From Streptomyces griseoviridis (lineage in GTDB: Bacteria > Actinomycetota > Actinomycetes > Streptomycetales > Streptomycetaceae), in the NCBI GenBank assembly GCA_014649155.1, contig BMSM01000020.1, forward strand, positions 1-64,000: 64,000 bases of DNA, written 5' to 3'. This document shows positions 44,447-53,697 of the stretch, in pieces. The notes under the pieces are model-generated. The model saw only the letters and a program-made list of their open reading frames with translations, was not told the DNA's origin and searched no databases. Positions within the stretch are counted from its first letter, which is position 1; each line of letters begins with the position of its first letter. The position numbers and the translations under genes were made by a program.

Positions 44447-47400
44447 ATGACGCGAGCCGATCAGCCAACGGCCCCACACCCGGCCCCCGACGCAGCGCTG
44501 GTCGCGGACTCCCGCGAGCGCGCCGTCCGTGCCCTGCTGCGCCAGCCGCGGCTGCGGCGGTTGTGGAGCGCCCATCTCGTGGGCGGCATCGGCGACACCC
44601 TCGCCCTGCTGGTCCTGGTCCTGCTGTCCGTTCAGGCGGCCATATCGGCGGGCTCGTTCGGGGGCGGCTACCGGGGCGTGGCGTTCGCGGTGGCGACCGT
44701 TTTCGCGCTGCGCATCCTGGCGACCGTGCTCTTCGGCGCCGTCCTGCTCGGACCGCTCACCTCGCTCACCTCGCCGGACGGCCCGCTCGACCGCCGCTGG
44801 ACCATGGTGGGTGCCGACGGACTGCGGGCGGCGCTGCTGATCGTCGCGCCGCTGTGGATCGACTGGACGCCGGACGACGCGCTCGCCGCGCTGCTGGCGA
44901 CCGTCTTCGTCAGCGGTGTCGCCGAGCGGTTCTGGACGGTGTGCCGGGAGAGCGCGGCCCCCGCGCTGCTGCCCGCGCCGCCCCTGGAGGGCGCGACGGT
45001 ACGCCCGCTGCCCGACCACATGGACGCGCTGCGCCGCCTGTCGCTGCGTACCGGCTTCGTGGCGGTCCCCCTCGCCGCGGTGGCACTCGTCGTCGCCGGG
45101 CTGCTGAACAACCTCCTCGGCGCCGGCCTCGACTGGTTCGCCGAGCACCAGGCGGCCCTCGCCTCGTACGTGGCGGCCGGACTGTTCGCCGCGTCCGTCT
45201 CCGTACTGAGCTTCCTGGAGCTGCCCGCGGTGCGCACCCCCCGCGCGCGCTCGCCGCTTGAGGGACTGCGCCGCCCGAAGCGCGGCACGAGCGCCGACAA
45301 GGGGCGCACCGGTGTCCTGCCGCTGCTGGTGCTGGCCTGCGCGGCGGTCGCGGGCGCGGTCGGCGCCGCGGTCGCCGTCGCCGTCCTGCACGCCAAGGAC
45401 CTGGGCGGCGGGCCGGTGCTGTTCGGGCTGGCCGTCGGGGTGCTGACCGGCGGCGTGGTCGCCGGCATCCGGACGGCGCCCGCCCTGCTGCCCTCGCTGT
45501 CCCGGCGGCGGCTGCTGGCCCTGGCGATCGCCACTGAGGGGATCACCCTGCTGGTCGCCGGGCTGGTCCCGGACGGCACCACCGTGCTGCTGCTCCTGGC
45601 GCTGGCCGGGGCGTGCGCCGGTGTCGCCGCCAACGTCGGGCACGCCCTGCTCGACCAGGAGACCGAGGAGTCCCGCCGGGCCCGGACCACCGAGCACCTG
45701 CACGCGTGCGTACGGTTCGTCGTGGCGCTCGCCGCGGTGATCGCGCCCCTGGTGGCGGCGGGCATCGGGCCGCACCGGCTGGAGAGCGGCAGGTTCGTCT
45801 TCGCGCACGGCGGCGCCGCGTTCACGCTGATGCTGGTCGGCGCGCTGCTGCTGCCGGTGGCCGCGCTGGTCCTGGCCAAGATCGACGACCGCTCCGGGGT
45901 GCCGCTCCGGCACGACCTGCGGGACGCGCTGCTCGGCGGCGACGACCCGGTGCAGGCACCCGCGTCGAACGGTTTCTTCATCGCCCTGGAGGGCGGCGAC
46001 GGCGCCGGGAAGTCCACCCAGGCGGAGGCGCTCGCCGAGTGGATCCGCGGCAAGGGCCACGAGGTCGTGCTCACCCGGGAGCCGGGCGCCACGCCGGTCG
46101 GCAAGCGGCTGCGCTCCATCCTGCTGGACGTCTCCAGCGCCGGACTGTCGCACCGCGCGGAGGCGCTGCTGTACGCCGCCGACCGCGCGGAGCACGTCGA
46201 CACGGTCGTCCGGCCCGCGCTGGAGCGCGGCGCGGTCGTCATCTCCGACCGGTACACCGACTCCTCGGTGGCCTACCAGGGCGCCGGCCGGGATCTCTCC
46301 CCGACCGAGATCGCCCGCATCAACCGCTGGGCGACCAACGGGCTGGTCCCGCACCTGACGGTGCTCCTCGACGTCGCGCCGGAGGCCGCCCGCGAGCGGT
46401 TCACCGAGGCGCCCGACCGGCTGGAGTCGGAGCCCGCCGAGTTCCACGCGCGCGTGCGCGCCGGTTTCCTGACCCTGGCCGCCGCCGACCCCGGGCGGTA
46501 CCTGGTGGTCGACGCGGGCCAGGAGCCCGAGGCCGTCACCACCGCCGTACGGCACCGGCTCGACCGGGTGCTGCCGCTGTCCGAGGCCGAGATCAAGGCC
46601 CAGGAGGAGGCGCGCCGCAAGGCGGAGGAAGAGGCCCGGCGCAGGGCCGAGGAGGAGGCCGCCCGCAAGGCCGAGGAGGAGCGGCTGGAGCGGGAGCGCC
46701 TCGCGGAGCTGGAGCGGCTGCGCAAGGAAGAGGAAGAGCGCAAGCGGCGCGAGCTGGAGGAGGCGCAGCGCCGCGAGGCCGAACGGCAGGCGGAGGAGGC
46801 CCGGCAGCGGGCCGAGGAGGCGCGCCGCAAGGCCGAGGAGGAACGGCAGCGGCTGCTCGCGGAGGAGAAGGCGCGGGCCGAGGAGGAGGCCCGGCGCAAG
46901 GCCGAGCAGGAGCGGCTGCGCAAGCAGGCCGAGGAAGAGGCGCGGCTGCGGGCCGAGGCCGAGGCGCGGCGCCTGGAGAAGCAGCGCAAGGCCGAGGAGG
47001 CGCTGCTGCGGGCCGAGGAGGCACGCCGGGCGGCGGAGCAGGCGGCGGCAGCGGCGGCGACCGGGCCCCGGCCCACCCCGCCGCCCGCGGCGGGCACGCC
47101 CCGGCGGCCGGCGCGGGACGACTTCGCGGACCGCCCCGGTAGCGGGGAGCGCGTCAGCCTCGCCAAGGACCAGCACCCCGGGGCCTCCGAGGCCGAGGTG
47201 ACGGCCGAACTGCCGCTGCCGCCGGCGGCGCCGGTCTCCCCGGCCGCGTCCGGCACGCCGAGCGAGGCGGAGGAGACGGCGGTCCTGCCGGCGGTACGTC
47301 CGGGTGAGGCCGAGGTGACGGCCGAGCTGCCGTCGGTCGCGCCGGGTGGTGCGGCGGAGGAGACGGCGGTGCTGCCTCCGGTGGCGCCGGGTGCGGCCGA

Positions 47401-47704
47401 CGAGACGGCGGTGCTGCCGCAGGTGCGGGAGGACGGGCCGGCCGACCGGGTTCCGCCCGGGTACTTCCGGGACGAGCAGCGCGACGCCGGGCGGGACCGG
47501 GCCGACGGGGGCGAGGAGCGTACGCGGGAACTGCCCCAGGTCGACCCCGCCGACGCGCCGCAGGCCACGCGCCGCAGGCCCCGGCCGGACTGGGCCGAGG
47601 AGACCCCGCTGGACGACCTGCCGACCCTGGCGGACGAACTGCTCGGCCCGCGCGACGACGGTGACGACGACGGGCGCCGGGGGCGGGGTGGCCGGGGGCG
47701 CTGA
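44447..47704 (+). CDS. tmk: membrane transporter-like domain fused to thymidylate kinase and coiled coil
   Basis: This is a 1085-residue three-part protein. Residues ~30-480 are hydrophobic with MFS-like helices (LRRLWSAHLVGGIGDTLALLVLVLL onward). Residues ~505-705 are a complete dTMP kinase: P-loop FIALEGGDGAGKSTQAEALAEW, the DRYTDSSVAYQGAGRDL DR-x motif and a REPGATPVGKRLR segment. Residues ~715-870 are a nearly pure Glu/Arg/Ala coiled coil, followed by a tail with alternating EVTAELP and EETAVLP repeats. The kinase phosphorylates dTMP to dTDP and is probably the essential tmk, since streptomycetes carry this fusion next to topA and holB. ATG 44447. What the membrane domain does is unknown. 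Confidence 0.93.
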   Translation: MTRADQPTAPHPAPDAALVADSRERAVRALLRQPRLRRLWSAHLVGGIGDTLALLVLVLLSVQAAISAGSFGGGYRGVAFAVATVFALRILATVLFGAVLLGPLTSLTSPDGPLDRRWTMVGADGLRAALLIVAPLWIDWTPDDALAALLATVFVSGVAERFWTVCRESAAPALLPAPPLEGATVRPLPDHMDALRRLSLRTGFVAVPLAAVALVVAGLLNNLLGAGLDWFAEHQAALASYVAAGLFAASVSVLSFLELPAVRTPRARSPLEGLRRPKRGTSADKGRTGVLPLLVLACAAVAGAVGAAVAVAVLHAKDLGGGPVLFGLAVGVLTGGVVAGIRTAPALLPSLSRRRLLALAIATEGITLLVAGLVPDGTTVLLLLALAGACAGVAANVGHALLDQETEESRRARTTEHLHACVRFVVALAAVIAPLVAAGIGPHRLESGRFVFAHGGAAFTLMLVGALLLPVAALVLAKIDDRSGVPLRHDLRDALLGGDDPVQAPASNGFFIALEGGDGAGKSTQAEALAEWIRGKGHEVVLTREPGATPVGKRLRSILLDVSSAGLSHRAEALLYAADRAEHVDTVVRPALERGAVVISDRYTDSSVAYQGAGRDLSPTEIARINRWATNGLVPHLTVLLDVAPEAARERFTEAPDRLESEPAEFHARVRAGFLTLAAADPGRYLVVDAGQEPEAVTTAVRHRLDRVLPLSEAEIKAQEEARRKAEEEARRRAEEEAARKAEEERLERERLAELERLRKEEEERKRRELEEAQRREAERQAEEARQRAEEARRKAEEERQRLLAEEKARAEEEARRKAEQERLRKQAEEEARLRAEAEARRLEKQRKAEEALLRAEEARRAAEQAAAAAATGPRPTPPPAAGTPRRPARDDFADRPGSGERVSLAKDQHPGASEAEVTAELPLPPAAPVSPAASGTPSEAEETAVLPAVRPGEAEVTAELPSVAPGGAAEETAVLPPVAPGAADETAVLPQVREDGPADRVPPGYFRDEQRDAGRDRADGGEERTRELPQVDPADAPQATRRRPRPDWAEETPLDDLPTLADELLGPRDDGDDDGRRGRGGRGR

Positions 47705-47777
47705 GCCCTCGGCGCGGTCCGCCGTCGGCGGTCGCCGAGCGTGCCGGGTGCCGCGGGCGGCTCCGCGCACCGGCTTA

Positions 47778-47856
47778 GGGCCTGTCGTTCGGACCAGGTC
47801 GCGGGGAATCGGCTGCGTCTTCCCCGCGTCTGCGGCGTGATCCGAACGACAGGCCC
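47778..47856. repeat. dispersed nested-palindrome element, short copy
   Basis: This 79-bp element is bounded by a perfect 16-bp inverted repeat (47778-47793 and 47841-47856), with an inner 7-bp pair GCGGGGA / TCCCCGC. Its left half matches the complement of the right half of the element at 54993-55174, so the two are related copies. It lies in the tmk-holB gap. Confidence 0.9.
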
Positions 47857-47991
47857 AGGCCGCTCGGCGGCGTCCGTTGTCAGTGGCCGCGTCCACAATG
47901 AAAGGGGCGCGGCAGGCACGGGATGCTGCGCGGGAAGACGGCCCGGGTTCCGAGCGCGGGACGGGCAGCGGACGGAAGGACGGCGTGACCC

Positions 47992-49197
47992 ATGACCGTA
48001 TGGGACGACCTGGTCGGACAGGAGAAGGTGAGCGAGCAGCTCACCGCCGCCGCCCGCGACGCCGACGCCCTCGTCACCGCCGCCGCGGCCGACACGCCGC
48101 CGCCCGCCTCGTCGAAGATGACGCACGCCTGGCTGTTCACCGGCCCGCCCGGCGCCGGGGTGAACCAGACGGCACGGGCCTTCGCCGCCGCGCTCCAGTG
48201 CGTCAGCCCCGACCGGGCGCTGGGCGGCGTCCCCGGCTGCGGATTCTGCGACGGCTGCCACACCGCGCTCGTCGGCACCCACGCGGACGTCAGCACGGTC
48301 GCGGCCGTCGGCGCGCAGATCCTCGTGGACGACATGCGCGACACCGTCCGCAAGTCGTTCACCTCGCCGGCCAACGGCCGCTGGCAGATCATCCTCGTCG
48401 AGGACGCCGAGCGGCTGAACGAGAAGTCGGCCAACGCCGTCCTCAAGGCCGTCGAGGAACCGGCCCCGCGCACGGTCTGGCTGCTCTGCGCCCCCTCGAT
48501 CGAGGACGTCCTGCCCACGATCCGCTCCCGCTGCCGCCACCTGAACCTGCGCACGCCCTCCGTCGCCGCCGTCGCCGACATGCTCGTCCGCCGCGACGGC
48601 ATCGAGCCGGACGTCGCCGCCTCCGTCGCACGCGCCACCCAGGGCCACGTCGACCGGGCCCGGCGGCTGGCCACCGACCCGGCCGCCCGCGCGCGCCGCG
48701 CCGCCGTGTTGAAGCTGCCGCTGCGCGTCGAGGACGTCGGCGGCGCCCTCAAGGCCGCCCAGGAACTGGTCGACGCGGCGAGCGAGGACGCCAAGCAGCT
48801 CGCCGAGCAGGTGGACGGCAAGGAGACGGAGGAGCTGAAGGCGGCGCTCGGCGCGGCCCAGGGCGGCCGGATGCCGCGCGGCACGGCGGGTGTGATGAAG
48901 GACCTGGAGGACATGCAGAAGCGGCGCCGGACCCGTACCCAGCGCGACAGCCTCGACCTCGCCCTCACCGACCTCACCGCCTTCTACCGCGACGTCCTCG
49001 CCCTGCAGCTCGGCTCCCGGGTCGCCATCGCCAACGCCGACGCGGAGGACGCCCTGGAGCGGCTGGCCCGCTCCGGCACCCCGGAGGCCACCCTGCGCCG
49101 TATCGAGGCGATCGGCGCCTGCCGCGAGGCCCTCGACCGCAACGTGGCACCGCTGCTGGCCGTGGAGGCGATGACGATGGCACTGAGAGCGGGCTGA
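47992..49197 (+). CDS. holB: DNA polymerase III delta' subunit
   Basis: This 401-residue clamp-loader subunit has the AAA+ fold. The start TVWDDLVGQEKVSEQL is family-typical. The P-loop TGPPGAGVNQTARAFAAALQC has Asn in place of the Walker A lysine, as expected for delta', which does not hydrolyse ATP. The zinc module CGFCDGCH is present near residues 80-87, and the SRC motif (TIRSRCRHLNL) provides the arginine finger contacted by the motor subunits. Its neighbourhood with topA and tmk is a conserved replication cluster. ATG 47992 lies 287 bases after tmk; a dispersed repeat is in between. Confidence 0.95.
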   Translation: MTVWDDLVGQEKVSEQLTAAARDADALVTAAAADTPPPASSKMTHAWLFTGPPGAGVNQTARAFAAALQCVSPDRALGGVPGCGFCDGCHTALVGTHADVSTVAAVGAQILVDDMRDTVRKSFTSPANGRWQIILVEDAERLNEKSANAVLKAVEEPAPRTVWLLCAPSIEDVLPTIRSRCRHLNLRTPSVAAVADMLVRRDGIEPDVAASVARATQGHVDRARRLATDPAARARRAAVLKLPLRVEDVGGALKAAQELVDAASEDAKQLAEQVDGKETEELKAALGAAQGGRMPRGTAGVMKDLEDMQKRRRTRTQRDSLDLALTDLTAFYRDVLALQLGSRVAIANADAEDALERLARSGTPEATLRRIEAIGACREALDRNVAPLLAVEAMTMALRAG

Positions 49198-49373
49198 GCG
49201 GGCCCCGACGGCGGGCGGGCTGGGCGGGCCCCGGCAGCGGGGCGGGGCGCGGCACGGTGGGGGAGGCGCGGTGGGAGAGGCGCGGTGGGGCGGGCCCGGA
49301 CGCCGGGTAACTCGTCCGTGGCACATCGACCACGCACGGCGCCCGAGCCGTCGCCGAGCGTTACGCTCGCTGG

Positions 49374-50942
49374 ATGCACACAAGGCGCACTCTCCGCAGA
49401 ACCCGCACCGGTCTCGCCCTCCTCGCCGCCGCGCTGCTCACCGCCGCCTGCTCCGCGTCGGGCGCGACGACCTCGGCGGCGTCGGCCTCGGGAGCGACGC
49501 TGGCCGCGCTCCCGCGGGCCACGCCGTCGGCGCTGTCGCCGTACTACGGGCAGAAGCTGAGCTGGCGGGAGTGCGGTGTCCCCGGTTTCCAGTGCGCCAC
49601 GATGAAGGCGCCGCTGGACTACGCCGAGCCGTCCCGGGGCGAGGTCCGTCTCGCCGTGGCCCGCAAGAAGGCGACGGGACCGGGGAAGCGGCTAGGCTCG
49701 CTGCTGGTGAACCCCGGCGGGCCGGGCGGTTCGGCGGTCGGCTACCTCCAGCAGTACGCCGGCATCGGCTACCCCGAGGAGGTCCGCGCCCGCTACGACA
49801 TGGTGGCCGTCGACCCCAGGGGCGTGGCCCGCAGCGAGCCGGTGGAGTGCCTCGACGGGCCGAAGATGGACGCCTACACGCGGACGGACACCACCCCGGA
49901 CGACGAGCAGGAGACCGAGAAGCTCGTCGACGCCTACAAGGACTTCGCCGAGGGCTGCGGCGCCGACGCCCCCGAGCTGCTCCGTCATGTCTCGACCGTC
50001 GAGTCGGCCCGCGACATGGACCTGCTCCGCGCGGTGCTGGGCGACGAGAGGCTCACGTACGTGGGGGCGTCGTACGGGACGTTCCTGGGGGCGACGTACG
50101 CCGGGCTGTTCCCTGACCGGGTCGGCCGCCTGGTGCTGGACGGGGCGATGGACCCGTCCCTGTCCGCGCGGCAGCTGAACCGGGAGCAGACGGCCGGCTT
50201 CGAGACCGCGTTCCGGTCCTTCGCGAAGGACTGCGTCCGCCGGTCCGGCTGCCCGCTCGGCGGCCCGGGCACCACCCCGCGCCGGGCCGGCGACGCCCTC
50301 AAGGCGTTCTTCGGCAAGCTGGACACCCGCCCGATCCGCACCGGCGACGGCCGCGTCCTCACCGAGTCCCTGGCCACCACCGGCGTCATCGCGGCCATGT
50401 ACGACGAGGGTGCCTGGCCCCAGCTGCGCGAGGCGCTGACGGCGGCGATGAGGAAGGGCGACGGCGCCGGCCTGCTGGCCCTGTCCGACAGCTACTACGA
50501 ACGCGACCCGGACGGCGCCTACAGCAACCTCATGTCCGCCAACGCAGCCGTGAACTGCCTCGACCTCCCGGCGGCCTTCTCCACCCCGGACGAGGTCCGC
50601 GCGGCGGTCCCCGACTTCGAGAAGGCGTCCCCCGTCTTCGGCGAGGGCCTCGCCTGGGCCTCCCTGAACTGCGCGTACTGGCCGGTCCAGCCCTCCGGGG
50701 AACCGCACCGCATCGCCGCCGCGGGTGCCTCCCCGATCGTCGTGGTCGGCACCACCCGGGACCCGGCGACCCCGTACCGCTGGGCCGAGTCCCTCGCCGC
50801 CCAGCTCTCCTCCGGCCGCCTCCTCACCTACGACGGCGACGGCCACACCGCCTACGGGCGCGGCAGCTCCTGCATCGACTCCGCGATCAACACCTACCTC
50901 CTGCGGGGCACGGCCCCCGCCGACGGCAAGCGCTGCTCGTAA
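49374..50942 (+). CDS. secreted tripeptidyl aminopeptidase-like alpha/beta hydrolase
   Basis: This 522-residue S33-type peptidase of the Streptomyces Tap/Slp group releases N-terminal peptides outside the cell. A signal peptide (RTRTGLALLAAALLTAAC) ends at a Cys, but Thr at -3 makes it a poor lipobox, so it may be either lipidated or free. The catalytic serine lies in YVGASYGTFLGATYAGLFPDR near residue 230. The acid is in VVVGTTRDPATPYRWAE and the histidine in GDGHTAYGRGSSC, the TAP-like C-terminal domain. Disulfide-type cysteines occur at several positions. ATG 49374 has GCTGG-type weak ribosome binding. A clear terminator follows. Confidence 0.92.
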   Translation: MHTRRTLRRTRTGLALLAAALLTAACSASGATTSAASASGATLAALPRATPSALSPYYGQKLSWRECGVPGFQCATMKAPLDYAEPSRGEVRLAVARKKATGPGKRLGSLLVNPGGPGGSAVGYLQQYAGIGYPEEVRARYDMVAVDPRGVARSEPVECLDGPKMDAYTRTDTTPDDEQETEKLVDAYKDFAEGCGADAPELLRHVSTVESARDMDLLRAVLGDERLTYVGASYGTFLGATYAGLFPDRVGRLVLDGAMDPSLSARQLNREQTAGFETAFRSFAKDCVRRSGCPLGGPGTTPRRAGDALKAFFGKLDTRPIRTGDGRVLTESLATTGVIAAMYDEGAWPQLREALTAAMRKGDGAGLLALSDSYYERDPDGAYSNLMSANAAVNCLDLPAAFSTPDEVRAAVPDFEKASPVFGEGLAWASLNCAYWPVQPSGEPHRIAAAGASPIVVVGTTRDPATPYRWAESLAAQLSSGRLLTYDGDGHTAYGRGSSCIDSAINTYLLRGTAPADGKRCS

Positions 50943-50952
50943 CCCCCGCGGC

Positions 50953-50980
50953 ACCGGCCCCGGGACCGCCCGGGGCCGGT
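50953..50980 (+). terminator. intrinsic terminator after the peptidase gene
   Basis: A perfect 12-bp stem (50953-50964 with 50969-50980) with a 4-base loop, ten bases after the stop codon. Confidence 0.8.
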
Positions 50981-51047
50981 ACGAAGCACCCCCGGAAACT
51001 GTGTAGACTTACCGACGTCGCTGATCGCACCATGGTGCGCGGGACAC

Positions 51048-51121
51048 GCCGCCTTAGCTCAGATGGCCAGAGCAACGCACTCGTAATGCGTAGGTCTCGG
51101 GTTCGAATCCCGAAGGCGGCT
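51048..51121 (+). tRNA. tRNA-Thr (anticodon CGT)
   Basis: All four arms pair fully. The acceptor is GCCGCCT (51048-51054) with AGGCGGC (51114-51120). The D stem is GCTC / GAGC and the anticodon stem ACGCA / TGCGT, with loop CTCGTAA placing CGT at 51082-51084. The T arm is TCGGG-TTCGAAT-CCCGA. The discriminator is T at 51121 and CCA is not encoded. CGT reads ACG threonine codons. A TAGACT hexamer at 51004-51009 is a plausible -10. A hairpin terminator follows. The gene lies where, compared with S. coelicolor from memory, two distant chromosomal blocks join. Confidence 0.97.
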
Positions 51122-51126
51122 TTCTC

Positions 51127-51164
51127 GAGAACCCCAGACCGGCCCTTACCGGACTGGGGTTCTC
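51127..51164 (+). terminator. intrinsic terminator after tRNA-Thr
   Basis: An 11-bp perfect stem (51127-51137 with 51154-51164) enclosing a smaller imperfect stem, six bases after the tRNA. Confidence 0.8.
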
Positions 51165-51195
51165 TCGTCTTCGGGGCACGGTGTGCCGGGGCTTC

Positions 51196-52860
51196 TCACT
51201 TCGCCTCCGCGTAACACCCCACCACCGCCGTCGTGAACGGAAACCGCACCGGTGTCTCGCCGAACGTCAGGCGGCCCGCCAGGGTGGCTGCCTCGCGGAT
51301 CGCGTCGACGACCGTCGAGGCCTCCTCCCGGGGGCAGTGGACGATCACCTCGTCGTGCTGGAAGAAGACCAGTTCCGCGCGGAGGGGCGCGCAGGTGCGG
51401 CGGAGGGCGGCGAGCAGGAGGAGGGACCAGTCGGCGGCGCTGCCCTGGACGACGAAGTTGCGGGCGAAGCGGCCGCGGGCGCGGGCGCCGGTGGTGGCGG
51501 CGGGCCGGGACGGGTCGTCCTGGGGGAGGCCGGCCTCCCCGGTGTCGTCCTCGGTGGCCGGCGGGCAGGTGCGGCCCAGCCAGGTGCGGACCAGGCGGCC
51601 CTCCTCGCCGGCGCGGGCCGCGTCGTCGACGTAGGCCACGGCCCGGGGGAAGCGGCGTCTGAGCGCGGCCAGGTTCTTGAGGCCGTCGCCCGAGGTCTGG
51701 CCGTAGACCGCGCCGAGGACGGCCAGTTTGGCCTGTGCGCGGTCGCCGGAGAAGGCGCGGTCGGAGACGGCCTGGTAGAGGTCGGTCTCCCGGGCGGCGA
51801 CCTCCATCAGGCCGGGGTCGCGGGAGATCGCGGCCAGCACGCGCGGTTCCATCTGGTCGGCGTCGGCGACCACCAGCCGCCAGCCCGGGTCGGCGACGAC
51901 GGCCCGGCGGATGACCTTCGGGATCTGCAGCCCGCCGCCGCCGTTGGTGACCCAGCGGCCGGTGACCGTGCCGCCTGCCTGGAACTCCGGGCGGAACCGG
52001 CCGTCGCGGACCCAGTCCTGGAGCCACGACCAGCCGTGGGCGACCCAGATCCGGTACAGCCTCTTGTACTCCAGCAGGGGCCGCACGGCCGGGTGGTCGA
52101 GGGACTCCAGCTCCCAGCGGCGGGTGGAGCGGACCCTGATGCCGGCCTGCGCGAACGCCTTGACGACATCGGCGGGCAGGTCGGGGCGGACCCGGCGGCC
52201 GAAGGCGGCGGAGACCTCGTCGGCCAGCTCGGCCAGCCGGCGGGGCTCGCCGCCGCCCGCGTACCGCTCGCCCAGCAGACCGTGCAGGACCTCGCGGTGC
52301 ACGTCGGCCCGCCAGGGCAGCCCCGCGTGGTTCATCTCGGCGGCCACCAGCATTCCCGCCGACTCGCTCGCCGTCAGCAGCCGCATCCGGTCCGGGTGCT
52401 CGGTGAGGCCGTGCCGCCGCTGCTGCCCGGCGTAGACGGCGGCGAGGTCGGGGAGGGAGAGGCGGGCGGCCGGGCGGGGCTCGAAGAGGAGGGGCTGGGC
52501 GCCCGGGGCGGCGGAGCGCTGGGGCGGATCGGGGGGTACGGGGGTGCCGCGCAGCCGGGCCAGGGCGGCGGCGGCCGACCGGGGGCTGCCGGAGCGGCCC
52601 TCGTGGCCGAGCAGCAGGGTCTCGGCGTCCTCGATGTCGTAGCACCGCTCCACCCGGACCCCCGCGGCCAGCAGGCGCGGGTAGAGCTCGGCGGTGGAGC
52701 GCCAGACCCAGCGGGTGACGTCCGGGCGGCGGCGCACCGCCTCGGCGGGGTCCGCCTCGTGCCGTACCGGTGCGGCGGGCAGCCCGTCGGGGCCGAGGGG
52801 GGCCACGTCCACGCCGCCGTCCTCGGCCTCGGCGAGCAGCCACCGGTCCGCCGTATCCAT
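51196..52860 (-). CDS. family A DNA polymerase without 5' nuclease domain
   Basis: This 554-residue polymerase I homologue, in S. coelicolor a second Pol A-type gene beside the main polA, lacks the 5' flap-nuclease domain. It has only a degraded exonuclease-like N-terminal third. The polymerase palm shows VVADADQMEPRVLAAIS (motif A, normally DYSQIELR, here with Asp, Gln and Glu kept), a motif B-like region RAQAKLAVLGAVYGQTSGDGL and motif C FFQHDEVIVHCP with the catalytic His-Asp-Glu. All catalytic acids are therefore present. A role in repair or in lesion bypass is inferred. ATG 52860. The stop lies 75 bases after tRNA-Thr, tail-on. Confidence 0.92.
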   Translation of the reverse strand: MDTADRWLLAEAEDGGVDVAPLGPDGLPAAPVRHEADPAEAVRRRPDVTRWVWRSTAELYPRLLAAGVRVERCYDIEDAETLLLGHEGRSGSPRSAAAALARLRGTPVPPDPPQRSAAPGAQPLLFEPRPAARLSLPDLAAVYAGQQRRHGLTEHPDRMRLLTASESAGMLVAAEMNHAGLPWRADVHREVLHGLLGERYAGGGEPRRLAELADEVSAAFGRRVRPDLPADVVKAFAQAGIRVRSTRRWELESLDHPAVRPLLEYKRLYRIWVAHGWSWLQDWVRDGRFRPEFQAGGTVTGRWVTNGGGGLQIPKVIRRAVVADPGWRLVVADADQMEPRVLAAISRDPGLMEVAARETDLYQAVSDRAFSGDRAQAKLAVLGAVYGQTSGDGLKNLAALRRRFPRAVAYVDDAARAGEEGRLVRTWLGRTCPPATEDDTGEAGLPQDDPSRPAATTGARARGRFARNFVVQGSAADWSLLLLAALRRTCAPLRAELVFFQHDEVIVHCPREEASTVVDAIREAATLAGRLTFGETPVRFPFTTAVVGCYAEAK

Positions 52861-52903
52861 ACCGCGAGTGTCGCAGCGGGGTCTGACATCGGCCTCGGGA
52901 CGG

Positions 52904-53695
52904 TCAGCCGTCGGCCGGCTTCTCCTCCGCGGACTTCAGCAGCAGGGACAGGGCCTCGACGACGTACTCCTCCGTCCGCTCCTTGCTGATGCCGAGACCG
53001 CTGAGGACGCCCTCGCCGTTCTCGTGCTCCAGCAGGGCGAGGAGGAGGTGCTCGGTGCCGATGTAGTGGTGGCCGAGGCGGAGGGCCTCGCGGAAGGTGA
53101 GTTCCAGGGCCTTCTTCGCGGCCGGGCCGTACGGCACGAGTTCCGGGGCCTCGGCGGCGGCCGGGGGGAGGGCGGCGAGCGCCGCCTCGCGGACGGCGGC
53201 CGGGGTCACGCCCTGCGCGGCGATCGCCTTCACGGCGAGGCCCTCGGGCTCGCTGAGCAGGCCGAGGACGAGGTGCTCGGGGACGCCTTCGGCGTTCCGG
53301 GCGTTCCTGGCCTCGTTGTGCGCGGCCATCACCGCGTTCTGCGCGCGGGGCGTGTAGCGGCTGAAGCCCTCGCCGGCGTCCGTGCCGGTGGACTCCTTCG
53401 GTACGAAACGCTTCTGGGCGGCCTGCCGGGTGACGCCCATCCGCCGGCCGATGTCGGTCCAGGACGCCCCCGAGCGACGGGCCTGGTCCACGAAGTGGCC
53501 GATCAGGTGGTCCGCGACCTCCCCGAGGTGTTCCCCGGCGAGGACGGCGTCCTGGAGCTGTTCGAGGGGTTCGGCGTGCACCTTCTTGATGGCGGCGATC
53601 AGGTCGTCGAGACGTACGGACGCCGCGACGGCCGGCTTCGGGTTCGCGCTCGGGTTCGCGTTCGGGCTCGGATTCGGGCTCGGATTCGTCGTCAT
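52904..53695 (-). CDS. HTH regulator with Clp N-terminal-like domain
   Basis: This 263-residue protein has an Asn/Pro/Ser repeat at its N-terminus (NPSPNPSPNANPSANPKP), then a DNA-binding helix-turn-helix (SGASWTDIGRRMGVTRQAAQKRF) near residues 75-97. Two ClpA/ClpC N-domain repeats follow (YTPRAQNAVMAAHNEARN...EHLVLGLLSEPEG and HHYIGTEHLLLALLEHENGEGVLSGLGI). There is no ATPase module, so it is not a protease subunit; it may sense Clp substrates or bind phosphoarginine-type signals, which is inference. ATG 53695. Immediately upstream lie two tandem palindromes likely to be its own operators. Confidence 0.9.
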   Translation of the reverse strand: MTTNPSPNPSPNANPSANPKPAVAASVRLDDLIAAIKKVHAEPLEQLQDAVLAGEHLGEVADHLIGHFVDQARRSGASWTDIGRRMGVTRQAAQKRFVPKESTGTDAGEGFSRYTPRAQNAVMAAHNEARNARNAEGVPEHLVLGLLSEPEGLAVKAIAAQGVTPAAVREAALAALPPAAAEAPELVPYGPAAKKALELTFREALRLGHHYIGTEHLLLALLEHENGEGVLSGLGISKERTEEYVVEALSLLLKSAEEKPADG

Positions 53696-53697
53696 GT

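Noticed and set aside
41411..47896. A 2161-codon open frame on the minus strand opposite topA and tmk
   Set aside because: It is a high-GC shadow: the plus strand encodes well-recognised topA and tmk proteins, and the minus translation is low-complexity Arg/Gly/Leu without any family match.
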